Of a stretch of DNA of 5,678 nt, positions 1-5,064 are shown piece by piece. The position numbers and the translations under genes are program-made. Each line of letters begins with the position of its first letter. Positions within the stretch are counted from its first letter, which is position 1. The notes below the pieces were generated by a model. It was not told the DNA's origin and made no database searches. It saw only the letters and a list, made by a program, of their open reading frames with translations. Source of the stretch: an uncultured Chlorobiaceae bacterium (GTDB lineage: Bacteria > Bacteroidota > Chlorobiia > Chlorobiales > Chlorobiaceae). The stretch spans positions 1-5,678 of the forward strand of contig CAIVCU010000310.1 in NCBI GenBank assembly GCA_903904495.1, written 5' to 3'.

Positions 1-766
1 CCTTCGCTTCAGCAACTATCCCCCATTGCTCTTCAAGAGATAGCTTCCCCTCTTCGAAATAGACTTTTTTATACCCATGTTCCGATAATATTTTTTCAAT
101 TTCTTCTTCATTTTCTATTGTCCTTGAATTTTTTCTACTAATGAATATCTTTTCTCCATACTTAGAATTATATGCCGGCCTGAATTTCAGAATATTTTCG
201 AAGGCATATTTCGTTGTATCAAAGAAACCAAAATCCTCATAAGATATATAGTTGTCAACTGTTGATTTTGCCGGATGAATTTTATGCTTAACAATTAAAC
301 CCTGAATATTTGACTCGGTTTCTATCGTTTGATAATTCAATGTTTTAAAAAAGTTTCTTGCAAGCTCGCTAGGATTCTCTTTTAATATTACTACTATTTC
401 AGCACTTTGCATTCCATTCTGACTCATTACATCCCGCGCTATCAATATTCTTGTAAGAGTATCCAGGAGGTAGTGTGAAATATTTGTATCGACTTCATAC
501 CTTGCATCAAAGATAACCTTTTTCTCTATCGTGGTTGTATTTTGCCGCTTCAGAAATTTTAACGGGTTTCTTTTTGGTCTAAAATAATCTAAATCATTAG
601 TCGACCCGTTGATTATTTCCAAATCAAATCCGCCACCGGTTGTTGTCACTTCAGGCAAAATTATTTTTTCCGGAATTTGCAGCCATGCATCCAATAAATA
701 TGTCTTATGGCCTAAAACTGTTGCAGAAGGAATAGTGCGGTCAGAAAAATTAATGGTGCTTTTCAT
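1..766 (-). CDS. GT61 (DUF563) family glycosyltransferase, 3' end missing
   Basis: My translation of the minus strand from the ATG at 764-766 is open for 255 codons and runs off the left edge, so the C-terminus is missing. Residues 95-108 (NISHYLLDTLTRIL) resemble the N-x-x-H-[WY]-L-L-[ED] block of the GT61/DUF563 family. Residues 206-251 contain the family-like segment starting KIFISRKNSR and ending LSLEEQWGIV; the expected later Gly/His/Asn-rich block lies outside the window. Known members transfer sugars such as xylose or GlcNAc and are common in bacterial capsule and LPS loci. The donor and acceptor here cannot be read. The start is well fixed, because an in-frame TAA lies 12 nt upstream, though no Shine-Dalgarno site is visible (CCCCC precedes the ATG). 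The gene follows the GT4 gene by 58 nt on the same strand, probably in one operon. Base composition is AT-rich. Confidence 0.83.
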   Translation of the reverse strand, partial: MKSTINFSDRTIPSATVLGHKTYLLDAWLQIPEKIILPEVTTTGGGFDLEIINGSTNDLDYFRPKRNPLKFLKRQNTTTIEKKVIFDARYEVDTNISHYLLDTLTRILIARDVMSQNGMQSAEIVVILKENPSELARNFFKTLNYQTIETESNIQGLIVKHKIHPAKSTVDNYISYEDFGFFDTTKYAFENILKFRPAYNSKYGEKIFISRKNSRTIENEEEIEKILSEHGYKKVYFEEGKLSLEEQWGIVAEAK

Positions 767-824
767 GGGGGTTAAAATTTATCTGAATTGATGTAACAGT
801 ATTTCGGGGGTATTTTTTTAACTA

Positions 825-2021
825 TTATTCAAGTGTTGACAGTAAATGATTGATTCTATTCTGAAATGTTGTTTCGAAATCGTTAGGGCGCGCAAATGCA
901 ATAGCGCTTCTTGACTTTGCAAAAAGTTGATTCCTGTTTTCATTCAGGTGTACAATAGTGTCTGCAATTTTATTCAAATCATTAATTTCAGAACCCCATC
1001 CGATATCTACCAGTGACAATAACCCGGAAAATGCTTTGTTTTTATAACCTACAATTGGAACTCCACAGGAGAGTGTCTCTAAATACGTACAAGAGGGGTC
1101 ACTTTGTCTGTGCAGGCAAATAAACAAATCAATATTCTTTTTTAAATCCGGAATAAGCTGTTTATAAAAATCAACAGGGCCGGGCAGGTACACACTGTCT
1201 TCAAGTTGATGCTTATGAATGTAGGCAATCATTTCATCTTTTAATTCACCAGCGCCATATATATAGAATTTATACAGAACTTTTCTTTGTTTTAATAGTA
1301 AGGCGAGCTTTACAAGATGATCAGCTCCTTTCATTCGAATTAATCGTCCAGAAAAGGCAAGGCGCAGGGGTTTGTTTTTAGACAACTCATTGAGTCTATG
1401 TTCCAGGTCAACATCTTCTATACAATCATGTTTGTAGACGCGAGTATCAAAATACAAGAGGTTATTTTTGAATTTTCCGTATTCATAATATGCGGGAGTG
1501 CCATTGGACTGAAGTCCATCTGAAATACTGAATGCAGAAACCCTTTTTTTCTCGTGCTGCCAAATATATATAAACCTGCGTAACAGGATAAAAGGGTTAC
1601 GTGTACTTAATAATGTTATCTGGTATCGTGTTTCAGGTATATATTCAATGACATAGACACACTTTATATTGCTTTTTCTGCATAATGCACTGATGTGGAG
1701 CTGATTATCCGCATCAGCCGACGCAAGAACAATTGATGCACCGGTTAAATGCTCGACAGTTATGCTTTCATCAGTTCCCAGCATAATGCATCTAAACGGC
1801 AGTTCATCAATAGTTTTATTTACAACTCCAAAATCAGAAAATGACGACTTACTCATTGACAAAATACAACTTACTGTACCCGGCCACACTTTAGTATACA
1901 ACTCTATCCCATCGTAAAATTTGCGATCAAACGACAGCATGTTTTCATTTTTCCAAACAGCTACAGATGGAATGATAATTAAATGCGGGTTTTGGGATTT
2001 TATATTCATCACATTATTCAT
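825..2021 (-). CDS. GT4-type glycosyltransferase, surface polysaccharide synthesis
   Basis: The product has 398 residues, normal for a two-domain GT-B enzyme. The N-terminal half (about 1-210) is divergent. The C-terminal half has the GT4 signatures: SGRLIRMKG at 224-232, YIYGAGE at 253-259, LPGPV at 279-283, and the sugar-nucleotide block DPSCTYLETLSCGVPIVGY at 308-326. The second Glu of the family's E-x7-E motif is E315; the first Glu is replaced by Ser307. GT4 enzymes are retaining transferases using nucleotide-activated sugars at the cytoplasmic face of the membrane. Together with the GT61 gene downstream, this suggests capsule, O-antigen or exopolysaccharide assembly; the sugar is unknown. 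The first ATG (2019-2021) has no clear Shine-Dalgarno site, and a second in-frame ATG (2007-2009) is an alternative. No signal peptide or membrane segment is evident. Confidence 0.88.
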   Translation of the reverse strand: MNNVMNIKSQNPHLIIIPSVAVWKNENMLSFDRKFYDGIELYTKVWPGTVSCILSMSKSSFSDFGVVNKTIDELPFRCIMLGTDESITVEHLTGASIVLASADADNQLHISALCRKSNIKCVYVIEYIPETRYQITLLSTRNPFILLRRFIYIWQHEKKRVSAFSISDGLQSNGTPAYYEYGKFKNNLLYFDTRVYKHDCIEDVDLEHRLNELSKNKPLRLAFSGRLIRMKGADHLVKLALLLKQRKVLYKFYIYGAGELKDEMIAYIHKHQLEDSVYLPGPVDFYKQLIPDLKKNIDLFICLHRQSDPSCTYLETLSCGVPIVGYKNKAFSGLLSLVDIGWGSEINDLNKIADTIVHLNENRNQLFAKSRSAIAFARPNDFETTFQNRINHLLSTLE

Positions 2022-2027
2022 GCAACC

Positions 2028-2059
2028 AGTATAATTTCAATGAGTTATCAGAATGTCAA
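2028..2059 (-). promoter_or_regulatory. Possible sigma70-like promoter for the glycosyltransferase unit
   Basis: On the minus strand a perfect TTGACA (complement of 2054-2059) is followed by TATACT (complement of 2028-2033, 5 of 6 to consensus). The spacer is 20 nt, longer than the usual 16-18, which weakens the call. Transcription would begin close to the annotated ATG at 2021, implying a leaderless message or use of the internal ATG at 2007-2009. Confidence 0.35.
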
Positions 2060-2140
2060 CAGTTCTTTTTAATGGACACCACTTCTTAATCGTTCATTTT
2101 CTTTCGAATCAGCCGGAATCAAGTATAGCACATGGGATTT

Positions 2141-2187
2141 GTGTTATTCAGCAAACTGCTCATTTGAACTTGAACCTTTCATAACAC
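2141..2187. repeat. Perfect 7-bp inverted repeat in a 219-nt intergenic spacer
   Basis: GTGTTAT (2141-2147) and ATAACAC (2181-2187) are exact inverted copies with 33 nt between them. Inside lies a small hairpin, AGCA-AAC-TGCT (2150-2160), and a direct repeat of TTGAAC. The pair sits between the metallophosphoesterase stop and the glycosyltransferase start, both on the minus strand. It has no T tract and so is not an obvious intrinsic terminator; it could be a two-half-site operator or chance. The remainder of 2022-2240 shows only the promoter candidate and no supported gene. Confidence 0.25.
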
Positions 2188-2240
2188 AGGGGGTAATTGA
2201 TTTGAATCTTAAAAAAATTCAGCTTCCTTCATTTACAACT

Positions 2241-3314
2241 TTATGCAAGAAGATGAAGTCGGGAAAAAACATATTCGAGAGAGTCCTCGTTGAGTACAAT
2301 CCTGGAAAAGCCGGTCGAACCGAGTTCCATCGGGCGGTTATCGCGATCACTGGTGAATTTGCGGCTCTGCTTGCCGTTGTACCAGTAGACAAGCCTGATT
2401 TTGCTGCCTTCAATTTCAAGAGCAGTGATACCTCGTTTACCTATGGCGCAACCGGAATTGAAAACACTCGGGATGGTAAGGTTGTTATAGAGTCCGCTCC
2501 GCAGACCGATTTTTTTCCCTTGTTTATAACATGCGTCAAGTTCAATTTTCATTGCTGAAATTTTCATCTCGATCGCTGAACGCTTTTCACTGTTCGCTGT
2601 AGGATAAGCCCTGCAGAGCTCCTCAATCCTGAAGTTCAGAAAATCCACTTTTGAGAGCGATTCAAACAACGGCCGATGGGTATGGCCTATGAAAGAAACA
2701 ATTTTTGCCTGGTTTGAGAACTCGTAAATAGATTTTTCGATAGCGAACCGGCGGCGACTGTTGTAGGCTGTTGAAAAGTTTCTTATGCCGGCAGGCTTTG
2801 CGATGTATCGGAGAAAAAAGACTACAGAGCGACTGACTATCGGATAGGTCTCCCACAAGAGTACCGAAGCCTGATGACCGTGAAGAATCAGAATGGTTTC
2901 ATCACCATAGTGAAATTTCAGAGATTCCACCATTGATGATGCAAGACGGTATTTCTTCTCATCCAGCAGCTCGGCATCGTGATTGCCATAAGTTTTCCAG
3001 AAAAAGCCGTTTCGCTCGAATTTGAGAAAAAGATCGTAAAAATCACCCCACTCAGCTATAATGCTTTCAAGGGGAAATTTAAACAGCTCCTCTACATCGC
3101 CATTAAGAACAAGGCTGTATTTTTCAGGCAGATAGTAACTCCCGAGCATGGTTCTGACCAGATCGGCATTGCGACGGAAATCGTCCCGTCTGCCACCGTT
3201 TCCCATGTGCAGATCGCTGAGAATAAGGACTTTGGATGACTGATCAAGAGTAACGGACTTTGCTTTCTGAAGCAGGCGCTCAAGCTGGGGATGTTTTTTA
3301 TTACGCAGGCTCAT
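2241..3314 (-). CDS. Calcineurin-like metallophosphoesterase, substrate unknown
   Basis: The 357-residue product carries the full metal-binding set of the superfamily in order: SDLHMG (D34, H36), NGDVEE (G72-D73), GNHD (110-113), LHGHQ (H145, H147) and GHTHRP (210-215). A dinuclear-metal hydrolase of a phosphate ester or diphosphate is therefore likely. The motifs recall LpxH-type UDP-diacylglucosamine hydrolases (SDLHxG, GNHD, GHTHRP). However, the protein is longer than typical LpxH (about 240 residues) and reads HGHQ where LpxH-like proteins usually have HGD, so I do not assign that function. Residues 225-275 form a charged, probably helical insertion before a C-terminal segment with N286-S-G. 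There is no signal peptide. An in-frame stop lies 9 nt upstream of the ATG, so this start is firm. The nearest good Shine-Dalgarno (GAAGGAGAG, complement of 3332-3340) is unusually far, its GGAG lying 19 nt before the ATG. The gene is divergent from trmH. Confidence 0.9.
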   Translation of the reverse strand: MSLRNKKHPQLERLLQKAKSVTLDQSSKVLILSDLHMGNGGRRDDFRRNADLVRTMLGSYYLPEKYSLVLNGDVEELFKFPLESIIAEWGDFYDLFLKFERNGFFWKTYGNHDAELLDEKKYRLASSMVESLKFHYGDETILILHGHQASVLLWETYPIVSRSVVFFLRYIAKPAGIRNFSTAYNSRRRFAIEKSIYEFSNQAKIVSFIGHTHRPLFESLSKVDFLNFRIEELCRAYPTANSEKRSAIEMKISAMKIELDACYKQGKKIGLRSGLYNNLTIPSVFNSGCAIGKRGITALEIEGSKIRLVYWYNGKQSRKFTSDRDNRPMELGSTGFSRIVLNEDSLEYVFSRLHLLA

Positions 3315-3383
3315 AATCTTTTAACAGTCGGCTCTCCTTCAAACCGGATTATATGTCTGTCCTCCGGAACGGGTAGTTATAAT

Positions 3384-3412
3384 GATATACTTAAAATAAT
3401 TTACCCTCGCAA
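3384..3412 (-). promoter_or_regulatory. Candidate promoter for the metallophosphoesterase
   Basis: On the minus strand TTGCGA (complement of 3407-3412, 4 of 6 to TTGACA) and TATATC (complement of 3384-3389, 4 of 6 to TATAAT) are spaced by exactly 17 nt. Transcription would start near 3377, giving a leader of about 60 nt. That leader contains a short inverted pair, CCGGA (3344-3348) and TCCGG (3363-3367), and the distant GGAG. It lies in the 156-nt divergent region shared with trmH. Confidence 0.35.
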
Positions 3413-3470
3413 TACGGTACACTGGTGATCTCTCTCCGGGAATTAAGGAAAAAGAGAAAAAATAGCTTTC

Positions 3471-4172
3471 TTGTGGTCAAAGCTAACCAATAATAACTTA
3501 TCAATTTTAACATACGTTTTGATAACTCCTCTACGATTCAGAAAAATCCGGGAAATGCTTCTTCATCGACAGCCTGATCTTACGGTTGTTATGGATAATG
3601 TTAATAAGGCTCACAATCTGTCAGCTATTCTGCGCAGCTGTGATTGTGTCGGTATCGGCCATGTGCATGCGGTTTCGTACCGAAAATACATTCATGCAAA
3701 ACAGAATAATGCAGCTGCCGGCTCAAGTAAATGGACCGCTTTGCATCTGCACCATGATATTGAGACTGTCTACAAAACGTTAGAGGACGATGGAATGCAG
3801 ATCCTTGTTGCAACAAACAGGGAGGGATGTGTTGATTTCAGGGATATCGATTATACCAGACCTACAGCGCTTGTTGTCGGGGCTGAGTGGGATGGAATTT
3901 CGGAGGAGGCTATCAAAGGGGCAGACTATGCGGTCTCGATACCAATGCTTGGCATGGTCGAATCGCTGAATGTTTCTGCAGCAACAGCAATAATACTTTT
4001 TGAGGCGCAGCGCCAGAGGGAGAACAAGGGTATGTACAGGAACCTCCAACTCGAACAGGAGTGTTTTGAGCGGTTGCTTTTTGAAGCTTCCTATCCCCGC
4101 CTGAGCAGAGAACTGATAGAGCAGGGCTCACCTTACCCTCAGCTTGATGAAGAAGGCAATATCATACTTTAG
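3471..4172 (+). CDS. trmH: tRNA (guanosine(18)-2'-O)-methyltransferase TrmH
   Basis: This SPOUT-family enzyme methylates the ribose of G18 in the tRNA D-loop using S-adenosylmethionine. All three SPOUT motifs are intact: motif 1 around HNLSAILRSCDCVG (N49, R55), motif 2 VVGAEWDG (E139), and motif 3 IPMLGMVESLNVSAA (S165, N167). By alignment from memory these match N35, R41, E124, S150 and N152 of Thermus TrmH. IDYTRP, EAQRQR and the C-terminal YPRLS...PYPQ block match E. coli TrmH (229 aa). The start is uncertain, since no ATG is available near the expected N-terminus. TTG at 3471 gives 233 residues and a 14-residue excess over Thermus; TTG at 3519 (residue 17) fits homologues better. A purine-rich AAGGAAAAAGAG (3445-3456) lies upstream. 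The TAG stop merges with a repeat word, and the 3' end is duplicated just downstream. Probably co-transcribed with the Nudix gene. Confidence 0.95.
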   Translation: MWSKLTNNNLSILTYVLITPLRFRKIREMLLHRQPDLTVVMDNVNKAHNLSAILRSCDCVGIGHVHAVSYRKYIHAKQNNAAAGSSKWTALHLHHDIETVYKTLEDDGMQILVATNREGCVDFRDIDYTRPTALVVGAEWDGISEEAIKGADYAVSIPMLGMVESLNVSAATAIILFEAQRQRENKGMYRNLQLEQECFERLLFEASYPRLSRELIEQGSPYPQLDEEGNIIL

Positions 4173-4218
4173 TCGGCAGTGGGCAGTGCTTGATGAAGAA
4201 GGCGATATCATTCATTAA
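4142..4218 (+). repeat. Tandem duplication of the trmH 3' end, period 46 bp
   Basis: Bases 4142-4165 and 4188-4211 match at 23 of 24 positions (A/G difference at 4158/4204). They then diverge into ACTTTAG and TCATTAA. Copy 1 is the actual end of trmH (LDEEGNIIL, TAG). Copy 2, read in the equivalent frame, encodes LDEEGDIIH and a TAA at 4216-4218, 6 bp before the Nudix ATG. It is out of phase with the present trmH frame. A GC-rich repeat word fills the gap between the copies. Confidence 0.9.
4171..4187 (+). repeat. Solitary copy of the CGGCAGTGGGCAGT repeat word
   Basis: AGTCGGCAGTGGGCAGT lies between the two copies of the trmH tail and supplies the last two bases of the trmH stop codon. It is built of heptads of the form TCGGCAG and TGGGCAG. 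Both recur in the array at 4671-4764 and, inverted, at 4784-4810. It has no coding role. Confidence 0.85.
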
Positions 4219-4224
4219 AAAGCT

Positions 4225-4656
4225 ATGAATATGAGGCACGTAGGCACCAGCATTATTTTCCATAACAGCCGTCATGAGGTTTTACTTGTCCTGAGAGATG
4301 ATAAACCCACAATAATTTGCCCTAATATGTGGGATCTTCCCGGTGGACATGTTGAAAGCGGTGAAACAGCTGCAGAGTGCATTGTACGGGAGATGCTGGA
4401 AGAGATTGAAGTGAACGTTGAAGGATGCCGTCTTTTCAAGGTTTATGAATTTTCAGACCGGACAGAGCACGTGTATACCATGAATGCGGAGTTTGATGTT
4501 GAGCGTATGGTTCTGCATGAAGGTCAGATGCTGCGATGGTTTTCGAGGAAAGAGGCGGAAGAGACGATGCTTGCTTATGGGTTCAATGAGGTGGTCTCCG
4601 ACTACTTCGATAGCATGAAAAAGAGTGATGAGGGGAAAGAAAGTGCTGAGTGCTGA
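4225..4656 (+). CDS. Nudix hydrolase
   Basis: The 143-residue product is a single Nudix domain of usual size. The Nudix box runs from G41 to V63 and fits G-x5-E-x7-R-E-U-x-E-E-x-G-U, with E47, R55, E56, E59 and E60 present. The Gly near its end is replaced by Glu62. WDLPGG (36-41) precedes the box, and EGQMLRWFS (99-107) follows, a pattern common in nucleotide-type Nudix enzymes. Such enzymes hydrolyse a nucleoside diphosphate linked to another moiety, using Mg2+; the substrate here cannot be told. The ATG at 4225 has little Shine-Dalgarno support (AAAAAG), and Met3 at 4231 is an alternative. It lies 52 nt after trmH, in a gap made of the duplicated trmH tail. The last few codons (GKESAEC and TGA) lie inside a repeat unit, so the C-terminus is probably altered from the ancestral form. 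Confidence 0.92.
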   Translation: MNMRHVGTSIIFHNSRHEVLLVLRDDKPTIICPNMWDLPGGHVESGETAAECIVREMLEEIEVNVEGCRLFKVYEFSDRTEHVYTMNAEFDVERMVLHEGQMLRWFSRKEAEETMLAYGFNEVVSDYFDSMKKSDEGKESAEC

Positions 4657-4764
4657 GTTCTGAGGGAAAGCAGTGGGCAGTCGGCAGTCGGCGGTGGGCA
4701 GTGAAGAAAGAAAGTTCTGAGTGCTGAGTTCTGAGTGCTAACGGAAAGCAGTGGGCAGTCGGCA
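4635..4764 (+). repeat. Heptad-based direct repeat array overlapping the Nudix stop
   Basis: Two long units are visible. Unit 1 (4635-4686) and unit 2 (4706-4764) share GAAAGAAAGT, then CTGAGTGCTGAGTTCTGAG, then GGAAAGCAGTGGGCAGT and CGGCA. They differ by one substitution (4645 G versus 4716 T) and one extra heptad, TGCTAAC, at 4736-4742 in unit 2. The 19-nt joint (4687-4705) is another variant heptad run. Internal heptads are TGCTGAG/TTCTGAG and TGGGCAG/TCGGCAG. The Nudix TGA (4654-4656) is within unit 1. This resembles short tandemly repeated heptanucleotide families known from cyanobacteria and other bacteria; family membership here is inference. Confidence 0.9.
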
Positions 4765-4816
4765 TTAAATGCTTCTTCCCTACTGCCGACAGCCTGCTAA
4801 CTGCCCACTGATTTCG
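4742..4816. repeat. Imperfect inverted repeat, possible hairpin after the Nudix gene
   Basis: CAGTGGGCAGT (4749-4759) is the exact inverse of ACTGCCCACTG (4800-4810), and GTCGGCA (4758-4764) of TGCCGAC (4784-4790). A bulge of about 9 nt interrupts the right arm. The outer flanks (CGGAAAG at 4742-4748, ATTTCG at 4811-4816) also nearly pair. The loop holds the palindrome GCATTAAATGC (4762-4772). The right arm is a decayed inverted copy of the heptad repeat. It could act as a transcription block or 3' stabiliser for the trmH-Nudix transcript, but no T tract follows it. Confidence 0.75.
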
Positions 4817-5064
4817 TCCTTTACTCCACCTGCAACCCTCTGAACTCGAACTGCTCAAGCCCTGAAGTATCGCAGTCTATTAATCCAGCACATCAAAAAT
4901 TCTTTTCGATTTGTGAACTGATCCTTTCGGGTCGTTCGCGTTACCTCTATGCTCCTTGCAGTGTAATTATCGCAAAAAATAATACTAAAAATCGTTAAAT
5001 TGAATTGTTTAGAGTACATGTGTTCAGCCTTTATTTAATCGGGTATTAAAAAAGGGGAATCGCC
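4817..5064. other. Intergenic region with possible gene remnant
   Basis: No intact gene is seen. On the minus strand, 4821-4892 reads as an 18-codon tail ending GLEQFEFRGLQVE and TAA, and 4880-4966 reads in another frame as a tail containing GSVHKSKRIFDVLD and TAA. Both look protein-like and could be pieces of one frameshifted, truncated gene. From about 4962 the sequence becomes AT-rich and leads into the next gene. Weak promoter-like words occur there (TTGCAG at 4956-4961, then ATAATA at 4979-4984, spacer 17), but the match is too poor for a firm call. Confidence 0.4.
5051..5058 (+). promoter_or_regulatory. Strong ribosome binding site
   Basis: AAAGGGGA ends its G run 7 nt before the ATG at 5065, the best Shine-Dalgarno site in the window. 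It fixes the start of the right-hand gene against the later in-frame Met22. Confidence 0.75.

Noticed and set aside
609..791. A 60-codon plus-strand open frame
   Set aside because: It lies antisense to the GT61 gene, whose frame carries family motifs.
2204..2224. GAATC...GATTC-like hairpin near the metallophosphoesterase stop
   Set aside because: The stem is short and AT-rich with a mismatch, and no T tract follows it on the minus strand, so it is not a convincing terminator.
2139..2558. A 139-codon plus-strand open frame starting at TTG
   Set aside because: It is mostly antisense to the metallophosphoesterase, which has full catalytic motifs. The frame shows no recognisable motif and no ribosome binding site.
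3378..3383. A perfect TATAAT on the plus strand upstream of trmH
   Set aside because: No -35-like hexamer lies 16-18 nt upstream and the region is AT-rich, so I do not call a trmH promoter from it alone.
4635..4816. CRISPR array
   Set aside because: The repeats are short heptads with no regular unique spacers, and no cas gene is present.
4583..4858. A 91-codon minus-strand open frame with recurring TAHC and TQH words
   Set aside because: Its repeats are the translation of the heptad array, which is a typical artefact. It also overlaps the Nudix 3' end.
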